Positions 1 through 11,541 of a stretch of 64,000 bases of DNA are shown here, one piece after another (position 1 is the first letter of the stretch; each line of letters opens with the position of its first letter). The stretch spans positions 682,001 to 746,000 of the forward strand of contig CM018048.1 of assembly GCA_008638375.1 (NCBI GenBank). Reading direction: 5' to 3'. The position numbers and the translations under genes are program-made. The notes under the pieces are model-generated. The model searched no databases. It saw nothing but the letters and a program-made list of their open reading frames with translations, and was not told where the DNA came from. The DNA comes from Nyssa sinensis. Lineage: Eukaryota > Streptophyta > Magnoliopsida > Cornales > Nyssaceae.

Positions 1-1
1 T

Positions 2-457
2 TATGCTAGTGATTCCAATGATAGGAAAAGCACATCTGGTTACATTTTTATGGTGGGCTCAGGTGCGATATCATGGTCGTCAAAAAAGCAACATATTGTC
101 ACTTTGTCCACCACTAAAGCAGAGTTTGTTGCTGCTGCTTCATGTGCCTGTCAAGCTATCTGGTTGAAAAGATTACTTGAAGAACTACAGTGTCCTCACA
201 ATGGTTCCATTCCTATCTACTGTGATAACAGTTCAACGATCAAGCTTTCAAAGAATCCTGTTCTCCATGGCAGAAGCAAGCATATCGATGTACAGTAACA
301 CTTCTTACATGATCTAGTCAAGGATGGAACTCTTGATCTGAAGAATTGCGGAAGTGAGGACCAGCTCGCAGATATTCTGACTAAACCCCTCAAATTGCCT
401 TCTTTCAAGAAGCTACGACATCTACTTGGAGTGTGTTCTGTAGTTAATTCAATCTGA
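2..457 (+). pseudogene. Ty1/copia pol 3' end: RNase H
   Basis: C-terminal RNase H part of a copia polyprotein, open at the left edge. The frame from base 2 shows family landmarks: DSNDRKSTSGY, GAISWSSKKQ, STTKAEFVAA, CDNSSTIKLSKNPV, GRSKHIDV, then LADILTKPL near the end. This domain normally degrades RNA in the RNA/DNA hybrid during reverse transcription. A TAA at 296-298 falls where the family has a tyrosine between HIDV and HF; after it the same frame continues to TGA at 455-457. The copy is therefore inactivated by one nonsense change but otherwise well kept. A purine tract and LTR follow. Confidence 0.9.
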
Positions 458-500
458 AATGAAGTGACTCACTAAACCAAATGTTTGCAGCACATTCAGT

Positions 501-511
501 TTAAGGGAGGG
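501..511 (+). other. Polypurine tract of the copia element
   Basis: A purine-rich run (aagggaggg) directly precedes the LTR terminus TGTTAAGAG. This is the expected site of plus-strand priming. Confidence 0.7.
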
Positions 512-792
512 TGTTAAGAGTTTAGTTGAGTCCTGTTTGTTTGGTCTGTTGACCATTTCTTTAGGATTCTGTTTTTGGTTGTTCCATAGAAGTCTGCTGT
601 AGACTTGGTAGAATTTATTTTGGTTTGTTCCTTTCTTTGTTGAGTCAGTTCCTTGTTTCATGGAAATACAGTTACGTATTTCTCTATTTAATCCACATGA
701 ATGCAATGAATAAAGTAAGTTTTTAGTCTCCCTTTAGCTGCTATTTCTGCTGTGTTTATCACGCATAACTAAACTTCTGAAAATCTGAAACA
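512..792 (+). mobile_element. Copia 3' LTR
   Basis: Begins TGTTAAGA right after the purine tract and ends TCTGAAACA, an imperfect inverted match of the start. An AATAAA-like signal lies near 708. The 281-bp size is ordinary for copia. The right end is chosen from the TG..CA rule and terminal symmetry; without the 5' LTR the target duplication cannot be checked. Confidence 0.65.
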
Positions 793-1182
793 GCTAGAGA
801 AGATCATTCTATTCTTATCTTTACTTGATGGCTATATTTTCCTAATAATACCCCATACTTTTCTCCAAAAGTCGGCATGTCGTACACCTGTGGTGGCAGA
901 TTCCATGCCATCCCATATTGATTAAATTCACACTATTTGCACACTCTTCCTCCGATTCTTCGTCACTTCAGTCAGTAATTCAAACACATAGACGAACCCA
1001 TAGCCAGTTAAACAAAAAATACAAAAGCTCACAAGAAAAACAACAACAAAAATAAAAATCGAAGAAAATACCTACATATGTTACATGTATTGGGTCATAT
1101 GACAGAACCTCTTAATCAATAACAATACAAAGAACTAACTAAAACCCTATGTATGCACTCAAAGATACATAGATGTATATAC

Positions 1183-1219
<37 letters not shown>

Positions 1220-1248
1220 CCCAATTGTGGAGGTCAAAAGAAACAAAC
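793..1248. other. GPX intron 1 (part visible)
   Basis: Non-coding sequence between the copia LTR and the GPX exon. On the minus strand it starts with donor GTTTGTTT at 1248. A (TA)n then (GA)n microsatellite lies around 1178-1216. I find no second GPX exon here, so the copia element probably lies inside or at the edge of this intron. Confidence 0.6.
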
Positions 1249-1506
1249 CTTAACGGTGAAGTCATGGACGGATGTGGGCTTCTCCGACTGGCTAGCCATT
1301 GCGTGATCTGATCTCAAACACAAAAACAGGGGCCTTGTTGAAGTATTACTGTGATATATAGGAGGAGATGATGGAGAAGACAAGAACCCTGTTTTGATTT
1401 GCCGAGGAAACAATGGAACCGAAGAAATTTGTGAAGAAAAGAAAAGGGTTTGCTTCGCTAAGCTCAGATTTCTTCGGATGAGAGCGCGAGCTGAAGAACA
1501 GAGCAT
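1249..1506 (-). CDS. GPX6: Mitochondrial GPX6-type glutathione peroxidase, exon 1
   Basis: First coding exon (86 codons) of a plant thiol-dependent glutathione peroxidase, which reduces hydrogen and lipid peroxides. The start at 1504-1506 opens a Ser/Arg-rich leader (MLCSSARALIRRNLSL) typical of a mitochondrial presequence. At residue 70 (ATG 1297-1299) the mature N-terminus begins: MASQSEKPTSVHDFTVK, the standard opening of plant GPX before the catalytic domain. The exon ends AAG|GTTTGT, a clean donor in phase 0, where plant GPX genes have their first intron. Catalytic exons are not in the window: they are either left of base 1 or lost with the copia insertion. An upstream in-frame ATG (1585-1587) would add 27 residues and is less likely. 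The two in-frame starts suggest mitochondrial plus cytosolic products, as proposed for GPX6 relatives (inference). Confidence 0.8.
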
Positions 1507-1796
1507 TGATGATGAGAGCACAGAAAACTCAGAGATATGTAGACCCAGAGCTGAGTCGAAACGTTGTACGTCAGCTATCGTGTTCATAAAGAAATCACAA
1601 GATAGGATTTGTACGTGTCGGCTAAATATTTCGCCACATGGAAGGGTCGTTGTTAGATATGTCAGTCAAGAAATAATGCATCAGATATTTTTACTAGACC
1701 ATGCAATCTTGTTTTACCAATTTAGATACTGTGCTGTGCTCCTCTGGATGCATAGATTTCTTCATTAGATAATAAGAAAATAGAATACTAGGCATG

Positions 1797-1824
1797 CCTA
1801 TTGCCTATTGCCTATTGCCTATTG
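1797..1824 (+). repeat. CCTATTG x4 tandem array
   Basis: Four perfect copies of a 7-bp unit in a row. Confidence 0.95.
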
Positions 1825-2510
1825 AGATTTGAAAGAGATCTACCCAAGCTTTTTGGATCTGTCTATTTCCTTTCCAATATTAGGCAATGAACTGTAGGAT
1901 AATTATCTCAGCGGTTGCGTTGCAATGAACTAGTTTATGACACGGTGACACGGAGCAGATGCCATACTCAAAATCTTTTTTATTATTTTTTTTCTTTTCA
2001 CATTGATTAAAGTAGGTAAGATGTAACTCTTGCCACTCTTTTTGGTATGGCATGTTAACTCGCCCTTGGAAAGTCTCTATATTCGGTCCCTAATGGGATG
2101 ATTTGGAGAGAGTAGTGTCCATTTTGTTAGAATTTGAGAGAGAGTTTAGGGTAAAGATATTTAGTCTCATTTTATTTTATTTCAATTATTTAAAATAAAA
2201 TAATAATAAAATTTTTATTATATAATTAATATTTATAATAAAATTTTTTAATTATTCATTAAAAATTTAATCAAATTAGATAAAATTATGTGTTTAAAAA
2301 AAATAATAATTTTATTTTAATTTTTTATTAATTTGTATATTTTTTTATTTTAACACGGATAATGTTTTATTTGAATGTGTTAATTATAATTAATTTAAGA
2401 TGAGATTACAAGCATTAAGGATTGTCATAATATATACATATATGGTTATTCATTGTCATAATATATACATGTATGGTTATTCTCATAATGACCGCATCAA
2501 TTCCATACCC

Positions 2511-2732
2511 ATATCTTCAATTAACTAATATAGGGCTACGACTATATCTTCAATTAAGGACTAGGACTCATCCATTTCACGAACATCAATTCCACACCCA
2601 TATCTTCAATTAACTAATATTGGACTAAAATTAACTAATACAGGACTAGAATATATCTTCAATTAACTAATATTGGACTAAAATTAACTAATATAGGACT
2701 AAAATTAACTAATATAGGACTACAATTAGTCC
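2511..2732 (+). repeat. Minisatellite of ATTAACTAATATAGGACTA units
   Basis: Irregular array in which ATTAACTAATAnnGGACTA recurs about seven times, interleaved with ATATCTTCAATTAA. Just left (about 2426-2480) a 29-bp unit, GTCATAATATATACATnTATGG, is duplicated in tandem. Confidence 0.8.
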
Positions 2733-3210
2733 ATTCCTGGGATTAACTTCACCTCCCTGATTCCTCTTAGAACACTGGCACATTTAGGTAAGCTAATCTC
2801 TACAAGTAGCGTATCACACAGTTTCTAACATAGTACGATGCCAATATTTAAGATTAGCTTTAAGTGAAGCGTGTCTACAAAGCTGGCTTCATACCTGGAG
2901 ATTTCTAATATATATATATATATTGCATTGCCAATGAAAATGTGGGAAACAACAGAATTTAAAGTACCAAAGACAGCAACTTAACTCAGAAGATTCGGTT
3001 CAATTTCTACCAGTTACAAATGGCAATAGTGAATCAAAATTCCAAACTATGAGAATTTTCTAGGATGGGTATGTTAGCACAGTGGATCATCATCATCTAC
3101 AGGTAGCCAATCAAGATCGGCTTTAAGAGTATGCAAATCCTACTGTCATGTTCATTTACAACACCACATATATACAGAACTGCCATGTGTACATATTGCA
3201 GCAAATTATA

Positions 3211-6200
3211 TCATCCATGCATCAAGTCAATTCCAGTGTTGGGGTTTCTCGGATCTGGCCTTGAACCAAGCCACAAACCAGCTGCCGAATTGGGAGTGAG
3301 ATTTTGACCAGGAGAAGCACTAGCCGGTGTAGCTGATTTTTCACCGGACTGAAGTGCAGAATTCTCCTCACTTGTGACGCCGGCTACTGTTTTGTTCTTT
3401 GTCTTAGAACCGCCATATACAAAGCTGCATACAACCACCTGCAGCAAGTGAAATTAATTATTTCTGGAACTCCAAACGTGCATGCAAGGTGTTCTCAGTC
3501 CGTTGCCCATGACCCATAAAATACCTCGACAACACCAATCATTGACAGTTCGAGTAGCAAAAAGGGAATATTGATGGCATCAAAAGATTCATAGAAATGG
3601 CAGACCCGCATGGAGTGAAGATCAATTGTTAGTTTGGGTTGGCCATAAAAATACAGCAGTTGTAGAATTAAATACAAAAATACAATGAAAGATGCAAATA
3701 TAACCATGACCGGTAATGGAGTGGTTGTATGAAGAAGAGACCACCAAGAATATACCTGAACCGGACTTGCTGCAATAAGCATGCCCCCCACTCCACCTCC
3801 AATGACATGGCCATCAGGACTACAAAGAGAAACACTCAGACCGCCAGTTCGATTGTGGGGGCCACCGCTTTCAGCAAGCAAGTAAGAACCTGACAAGCAT
3901 AATATCTCAAAACGTCCCTACAGAAGTTGATAAACCAAATAAGTTTCCTTTGAGCAAAAGAATGGAGGACAAAAAATAGCAATCTTTTTAAAGAGAGAGG
4001 AACAAACAAAAGCAAGCTTCTTGAACATCAGAAAAATAAAATGCACTTGTTACAGTAGAATTTCAGGAAATCTATAACATCATCGGCCACATGCAGATGA
4101 AATCTCCTTATTAAATGACCTGGCCTTCTAAGAAATAACACATAAATACAAGAATCAGAAAATTACTTTTCAACCAAGGATTTGAAAACACCACTTGCAA
4201 AGAGTAATTGACCTATTGTTTCGCAGCCGTAATGTCAAGCTTGACAACAATTAAAAAAGTAATCAAATACTCAAAATATCCACCCACAACAATCTGGAAG
4301 CAAGTAAACATAACATCTTAGTTCAGATAATTAAAAAAACTTGGTTAAAGTATGAAAATAGCACAAATAATAGCACTTTTCAAAGTTGACAAGCCTTGAC
4401 CTCGTTCAAAGATCAGGTTAACACATGTAATATTATGAATAAGACCAATCATATTTAGCCTTGAACTGATCATGTGAGCGAGATCCATCCTGAAACAAGA
4501 TATTTATTGGTTTCCAATCCACATATGGGTAACACCCTCTTGTACACACAGACTAGTTCATTTAGTCTGAGACTACGGTATGAAACAAGAACTAGGAAGC
4601 AAGAAGAAATATCCTGTAAGCACATGCATGGACAATTTCCTTTCTTTTACAATTTTCATGAAATGAAACATCTGCAAGAGGTGCCAAATAATTGATTACC
4701 ATGTTACAAGTACACTAGCTAGGTGTCTATAGGTGAAGATGGTGCTCAAAGTCCTAGGAACACTCAAAAACAGGTCGCTAACATTCTTGAAAACTTTGAT
4801 GTGTTGTAACCCATACTCTCATCAGGTGGACTGAGGAAACTTGTCAAAAAGGGAAAAATGGACTAAGGAAGTTGAAGCCTACCTGTTCGGCCCAAAATTT
4901 TCTGTATTGAGCTAGATATGAGTTAGGGTTGAGCAAAAACCTAGTTGACTTTCTATTTCTGGTTGTGTACTTCTAAATTTGATTGCACCAAGGCATATCC
5001 AAGATAATTTTTAAAAGTGAGTATGTGGCATGAGGTCTGCTTCGTCAACATACTGTCAATAGGTAGGCAAGACGTTCGACATGGCGGAGATTGATGAGCC
5101 CAAAATTTGATGTGGCAGATTGCATTGAGGATACGGGAGGTAGGAATGTGTGGAGCCCAAAATTCAGGAGAAATCCATTTGATTGCGAAATAGGGGAGGC
5201 TGGGGAGTTGTCATTTTTGAACAGAGTGTTTTTGCCTGATGGAGGTGTGGATGAGCTAAGCTGGAACGATGGTGATGGAAAGTTCACAGTTCGCTCCTTC
5301 TATAGGAATTTGGGGGATGGGGATAAATCATTTCCCTGGAAATTGATTTGGAGATCCAAAGTTCCAGTCAAAGACGCTTTTTTTGCTTGGGAAGCGGCAT
5401 GGGGAGCAATTTTAATGCCCAAAAATTTAAAAAAGAGAGGCTATCATTTTCCAAGTCATTGTCCTTTGTGCAAAGAAGAGGAAGAAACGGTAGATCATCT
5501 TCTTTTACATTGTCCCATGGTTAGAGACTTGTGGAACATGCTCTTCTCCATTTTAGGTTGTACTTGGGTCATGCCGGAAAGAGTCTTGCTGCTTTTTTTG
5601 GGTCGGAGATGCAAAACGTTAAGGAACCAAGAATTGCTTGAAGAATGGCCCCGACATGCCTTATTTGGCGCCTTTAACTTGAGAGAAATCAAAGAGTTTT
5701 TGATGGGGGTAGAAAGTCCGCCTTGGAAGTTGAAGGATACTTTTTCTGAAAACTTTGTCTTTGGATTGAGAAGAATCACTTAATGAATTATTTGGGGGAG
5801 CTTGCCCAGTAGCGATCACCTCTTTTTTGGCTCATTAATCCCTTGTAATTACAATTCTTATGCATCGTTAGGCTGAGCTTGCCAGTCGACTCGAAATCCT
5901 TGTTTCATTCATCATAGGGTCCTCAGCATAGCTGAGATCAAGCACCAACCTCAACCTGAAGCTTGGCCCAGCCCAAAGTAGAAAAAGAGTTTAATGGGTT
6001 TTACACCGATTCTTATGTACATTTAGGAACAAAGCATGTGTTGCCCAGTTCTCTAGGCACTGAAATTACATCTCCAGAGGGTTCACGTTATGACTGCACA
6101 AAACTACAATACTCCTTTAAGTTTTATTAGTTTTGACTTTGAGAAACAATATTATTAAAGCAACTAACCTAGGCTGGCCCAAAGCTTGCCTGTGATATGG

Positions 6201-9200
6201 CTGAGCTTGGGCCCAGGGATGTGAGTTATACACACAGGCTGAGGTCAGGCTTGAGCTTGTGATTTTTGTTATTCATCCAAGCCTGAGCAACCCAAATCTG
6301 GCCCAATGATATTTTTATATTTTTTTGAATTAATTTATGTTTTGTGTCTAATCTGACACATATCCAGCTTTTAGTATTCCATTTTACTCCACCTTACATT
6401 AGAGCAGCTCCAACAGTTGAGCCATTGGAGCTGCCAAAGTCATATTTTAGTAGGGATGCTCCATAACAGCACTCCAATGGTTGGTTTTTGAAGCTATCAA
6501 AATTTTACAAAGTCAAATATTCTATCAAATATGGCTTGTGTTTTGGTAGGCTAATATCCATTTCAAGAGCTGAGATTGCTCCAAACGTGTGGTCAAAATT
6601 TGACAAAGCTTTCTCTTGTTTCAAAACTGGAGCAAAAATATGATTTTGCCAAAAAATAGCATTTTACTATTGGAGCATAAATGTCAAAAAATAACTTTTT
6701 GGTACTGTAGTACTACTAAAATTTAACTTGTAAGCAATCACTCAATTAACCCTTTGCAGATCACTAAGAAAGAATAAATAAAGCATGGATTACATGAACT
6801 CCATCGAAGGAGAAAAACATCAATCTCAAGCCTTTAAGGAAAAGAAAATTTTGGATGTGGTATTTATGAAAATATGAATATTGTTAAAAAGAAAAGAGAG
6901 GAGAATGTAGAATTAATTCGATTTCAAGAAAAATGTCACATGGAGGATTTTTTTTATTTTTTTATTTAGTCAGTAATAGTAAGCATCAGACTGAATCAAT
7001 TCCCCTTCGTCACTAAATGCCTTGATATCCTAAAAGATGTCAATCTACCTCCCTCCCTCAATTACTTAAGAATTAATTCTCAAGTCATATTGTTCTTTCA
7101 TACATAAATCTTATTCAAACCTTATGAATTTTGGCACAACATTCAAATATTAGTTGGCCTACAAACCTTATGAATTTTGGTACGACGCTCAAATATTACC
7201 ATCCATTTATTATGATATACCACACATCAAGTCCATGAATAAAATAAATATTAGTAAACTTACCAAAACTTTACTTCCACATATATGATGCAATTGATTT
7301 AATGTATCATTCATTGGCATAATTTATACAACATATTAGTTGTGTTCTATAAAACTAGTCAGTACACCGATTTGCCTTCGGATTTTTCCAGATCCAACAC
7401 CTATGCATGAGTGAAGATCTGATTCTCATTATCATTTCAATTCAAATAGGGTAGCAAAACACAAAACTCTTAATACAAAATTGCACACAAAAGTTTACTC
7501 TTCAATGCCCAGTAAGAGGATGCTTCAACATATATGATGTACGCCCATTGGACGCAACAAGATATGGGTACGGGTCCAGTATACAAGGCCTACAGATCTA
7601 CTATTTGACTTACTAAACAAGAGTTTCAAGAAAGAAATAGAGGAATACATATCCAATGCCCTAAAAATATCATAGGATACCATGTACAATAGTATTTGTA
7701 TTACATGGGTAATTTAGAATGAGTATAAATATACCGTCCTATGTATATTCTTTTTAAAGGAGATCTCCTCCTCTGAGTCCTCTCTATGAAATTCTTCCTC
7801 TCTCTTCATTAAGAATTTTTGTTCTCTCCATTTTTTTTAATAAAATGTATAAGAAGCATTTCCACATAGAACCTTCCTTTTCTAATTCCGGTAAGTACTT
7901 CTGAGGATCTCCATATTACTTGAAAAAATTGTTACTGGTGATTATTCAGCCATGTCCACATGTGCTAATAAGAATTTGACAAATTTGGCATTTAGAAATG
8001 GATTCACACCAAATATACATAGCTGTGCCTGCTATCCATATAACATAACCTATGATTTTACCACAATCTATAGCAAAATGTCTACACAATAGAATCTATT
8101 AACAAAAGTGCATGAACTCTCTAAGCTAGGCCAGCATTGAGCTTAGGATATTAATTCTTTTAATGTAATCAAAAATCTTTCCAAGAGAAAAGACACTGCA
8201 CAAATTAGTAAAAGGAAAATAAGGACCTCTAGCATTAATAAACGAGATATTTAACATTCAAATGCACTACTACCAGACATCACAACAAAAAGAAAAATTG
8301 ATTAGTTTAGATAATAATTTAAAATCATCAAAACCAAAACTAAAATATACCCTCTAGCATTAATAAACAAGATATTTCACATTCAAATGTGCTACAATCA
8401 GACATTAAACAAAAAAAATGATTAGTTTAGATAATAATTTAAAATCATCAAAATGAACACTAAAATATACTTAGATGCAATCTATGATCATGGCTTATGT
8501 GAATGTGTATGATATGACATTAGAAATTTGTGGCTTTTCCATATCAATTTTGAATTTTAACGGTGGGAGAAAAATTGAGTGCTTCAACCTCATATGTGAC
8601 AGTGCTGCCAGAAGATGTAGGCTGACGTAATGTTACTGCAGAAACTGCACCATTAGCTGACAAGATGCACACAGCCCTTGGCCTCTGTTGTGAAAATGAC
8701 AAAAGTTTTGTTGCGATGTCCTGCAGAAGATGATCCACAAGCATTTGAGGAATAACACAAAACTGTTGTTAGTCCATCCTGTATTGCAGATAAATAACTA
8801 AGCTTCAGAAAGTGAGTATAAAAACAATAATCAACATGAAGGCATATTTAAGAGCCTTTATTCAATACCTTGACAACTACTAGCAATATACACATATATA
8901 ATCCATATTTCCATTAGCAGTATCATTTCCCCCTCCCTTCTTTCTCCCCCTCCCCATTTTAACAATACATTTGAAGAAAAACCTTACGAAACCATGTCAT
9001 TCCATGTAAACTAAATGAATTACGAGCTCCTAATAAACTTTAGACAGCAACCACATCAGCTCTAGTATCTCTCCCGCACCACCCCCCAAAAAAAAAAGGT
9101 TTATGTGAAGAAAAACCAGTTGGATTCAAATAGCATGTAACTCAGCAACCAATACATTTTTGTATAAATAAAACTTATGGATGTATAAACATCAACCAAT

Positions 9201-10541
9201 TTAAGGTTAAAAAGCAGTGAGTTCAAATCAGACTTGCCTAAGAACTGTAGACGAGTTCTCCTTACAAATTGCTAGGGTAATGGCATACCTCTCCTACTGC
9301 AATATTGATGACATGTGGTGTAAAAGCCAGTCCTGCTGAACTGTTCATCCATTCACCTGGCAAAAACAAGTAATCATTTGAAAAGAAAAAATCATTTTCT
9401 CCAACCAGAAAAAGAAATAAAATATCCACACAGGCTAATGTGCATGTTTAACAGAACAAATAGTGATAAAGAAGCTTAATTAAAGTTAACAAATTCAGCT
9501 ATTTTGAACAAACATAAAAATCAGCATTCCATTTCCTGGTATCTCCACCCCAAAGATGCAAGCAGAGACCAGACTGCAGAAATCAAGGCCTTTGGCTTCT
9601 GTTTAACACCTCAGTTTCCCACATTGGAACATGTTTAGATGAAGATTGTGCTACCCTTGCAGCATTCATCAATGGAGCCAGGGCTGTAATCATGACTGCC
9701 AGTACTAAACACAGCAATTTATCCAAAAATTAAGATTACAGCTATGGTTAACAATTAACATCCAAGATTTGTAAGAACTTGGGCAAATAAATGGACAACA
9801 TAATACCAAAACTTATCTATTCATCAAAAATACCACGAAACTATTAAACTACCTCGAGGAATATGCATGCCTCGGAACTAGTATAGTAAATTGGTTTAAG
9901 ATGATACTAGAAAATTCCCCAAAATTCATATAGTTATTGCAGTCTATCCCCTATTTCCGGGTAATGTTACATCCTTGGGGATAAGAGGATATATAATTAC
10001 AAGCTAAACTGTTGCTAAGATAGATTGAGGCGAGTACAAGTCATCAATTTTCACATGCAATCCAGAACAACACATAGAAAGCAACTAAATTGAAAGAGAA
10101 AAACGCACCAAGAGATGCCAACTTTTGTTTCCTCCCGCTCCCACGTGGCCGGCCTCTACTCCGTTTTGGGGTGGGCGTGAACGACCCAGGCGAAAGTGCA
10201 GATGACATCGGAGACAATCCCAGAGACATGTTGGCTCCATCAGGACCATATTTCCTCGGCCTCCCTCTTTTTTTCTTTCCGGGCTCGTCTGGTGGCACAC
10301 TGTTGGCCACACCCATGTTAAGACCGTGAGGAAAATTGGGTGATGGGTTTTCCACTGGAAATGTTGACCCTACAAAGTTACCCCTTACATTGGATTGAAC
10401 TGAAGTGTGAGGGTTTGACAAGGGCCTGAAACCAGGTGGGGTATGTAAACCAGTTTGTGTCCCAGAACCAGACCCACTAACACCTCTATGGAGGTAATAA
10501 GAAGCTGACCCAGATAGTGCCATGTCTTCTCTTCCATCCAT
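3211..10541 (-). CDS. AHL: AT-hook motif nuclear-localized protein (AHL, PPC/DUF296)
   Basis: Complete gene; coding exons 10109-10541, 9289-9356, 8589-8720, 3756-3917, 3211-3438 (1023 nt, 340 residues). All junctions are GT-AG and the frame is continuous. AHL proteins bind AT-rich and matrix-attachment DNA in the nucleus, form trimers through the PPC domain and act in chromatin-linked transcription control. Visible parts: start MDGREDMALSGSASYYL; AT-hook 1 at 92-102 (RGRPRKYGPDG); AT-hook 2 at 129-139 (RGRPRGSGRKQ); PPC domain about 146-275 with GRFEIL (212-217), NRTGGLSVSL and GGGVGGMLIAASPVQV; a Ser/Pro-rich tail ending IDLMHG. Two hooks plus PPC and five exons fit the intron-containing AHL clade (AHL1/AHL10-like). 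Hook 2 reads RGRPR where RGRPP is usual. The start is the family N-terminus; an upstream in-frame ATG at 10566-10568 is probably leader. Intron 3 is 4.67 kb and repeat-filled. Confidence 0.96.
5094..5783 (+). pseudogene. LINE (non-LTR) ORF2 C-terminal fragment, zf-RVT
   Basis: Carries the C-terminal region of plant L1-type reverse transcriptase ORF2: FTVRSFYRNL, WKLIWRSKVPVKDAFFAWEA, then the zinc-binding motif CPLCKEEEETVDHLLLHC and LWNMLFSILG. The N-terminal endonuclease and RT core are absent, as expected of a 5'-truncated insertion. After about residue 165 the frame drifts, with a mutated WxRNxR-like segment in another frame. It lies antisense to AHL. No clear poly(A) tail is visible, so the insertion is old. 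Confidence 0.88.
6402..6690. mobile_element. MITE-like element
   Basis: The left end (GAGCAGCTCCAACAGTTG...GCCAAAGTCATATTTT) is matched, inverted and imperfect, near 6640-6685 (ATGATTTTGCC...ACTATTGGAGC). There is no ORF. Exact ends and target duplication are not clear. Confidence 0.4.
8226..8473 (+). repeat. 125-bp tandem duplication in AHL intron 3
   Basis: CCTCTAGCATTAATAAAC starts at 8226 and again at 8351; the two units stay alike through GATTAGTTTAGATAATAATT and end near ACTAAAATATAC, with a few differences. Confidence 0.9.
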
Positions 10542-11100
10542 GCATTTACACAATTGATAGTCACACAAAACACTTTCCTTTTAGATGCCTATATCTATCT
10601 ATATATAGTCTTAAAACCCTTCCATAACTAAATCTACAACTGACCCTACCAAGAAACAATGGAAAAGAGGAAGAAAAAAAAATCCTAACAAGGGTTTTAC
10701 ATGGGTTTTTCTCTAAATAGGAAAAACCCAGAACAACAGAAAAAAAAAAATCAAATATTTCAAATTCTTATACCTGAAAAGTGATGAAAAAGAACGGAAG
10801 AAACTAACGTTAAAGCTTGAACAATTTCAGTGTCATAAACATATAAGAGAGATTACTGGAGAGAATGTAGGAAATCTGAAACTATGAAGCCACTCAAAAT
10901 CGAGCTTAAAAAGCTAAATGTTGTTGAACCCTTGAGTGTGCTTGAACACATCAAAGAAAAAAAAACCCTAGATTTGAGATCAAAGAGGAATGAAATGGAG
11001 GAGTTTGGGAAAGAGGAAGGGAGGGAGGGTAAAGACAAAAGTGAAATGGATTAGAAAATTTGAGCTTAATTAAAGCAGGAGAGGAGGAGAGAGGACCCCT
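10542..11100 (-). promoter_or_regulatory. AHL 5' leader with a likely UTR intron
   Basis: Upstream of the AHL ATG a consensus donor (TTTTCAG|GTATAAG, exon edge at 10774) lies in a pyrimidine-rich leader, and candidate TAG acceptors occur near 10590-10600. This suggests an untranslated exon from about 10774 to 11090 and a short leader intron. No TATA box is confidently placed. Confidence 0.5.
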
Positions 11101-11541
11101 CGTTTCAAATACTAATAATTTAATGGGAGGTTTGTACTCAGGGTCAGGGTTGTAAGGTCTGTGGGTAGGGACTACAGAATGAAAGGGCTGGGACCATTGT
11201 ACTGGAGGGACAGTGTGCCCACCAAAGTACCAATGTGTCCTTATTAGAATACCATTTCGTTTCTTTTTGTGAAAAAAAAGTATGGTCAATTGTGATTGTT
11301 GTCATTTGTTATTTAATTGATGTATATATTATACATATTAATATTATGTATGATTACACGTCCGAGTACAATATAGTGTTAATCATATTATGAATTTCTA
11401 TCACTTGCAATTGACCTTAATATTTTTCTTATTTTCTATATCTTGATGAATTTATGATACCTTTACTTTCAAACTTGAATTTGTGCTTTATTGAATGAGT
11501 CGAAAGAAATTACGGTTTGAGTTAAGTAGCAATTTAAATAA
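11101..11541. other. Intergenic, AHL upstream
   Basis: AT-rich sequence upstream of AHL. No gene or clear repeat seen. Confidence 0.5.

Larger units (their letters stand above)
1507..3210. other. Intergenic, GPX promoter side and AHL 3' side
   Basis: Upstream and 5'UTR of GPX (minus strand) from 1507, then AT-rich spacer, then the region downstream of the AHL stop. It holds a CCTATTG tandem array, an ACTAATATAGGAC-type minisatellite and AT-rich tracts around 2160-2350. No gene seen. Confidence 0.6.
3918..8588 (-). other. AHL intron 3, 4.67 kb, repeat-laden
   Basis: Intron between PPC exons (...TVTYE | GRFEIL...). It holds a LINE ORF2 fragment on the opposite strand (5094-5783), a MITE-like block near 6402-6690 and a 125-bp tandem duplication (8226-8473). 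No further AHL exon is needed or seen. Confidence 0.85.

Noticed and set aside
2511..2732. CRISPR-like array
   Set aside because: Units are irregular, adjacent and without unique spacers, and the DNA is clearly plant nuclear.
10090..10329. Plus-strand frame over AHL exon 1
   Set aside because: Shadow of the AHL coding exon on the other strand.
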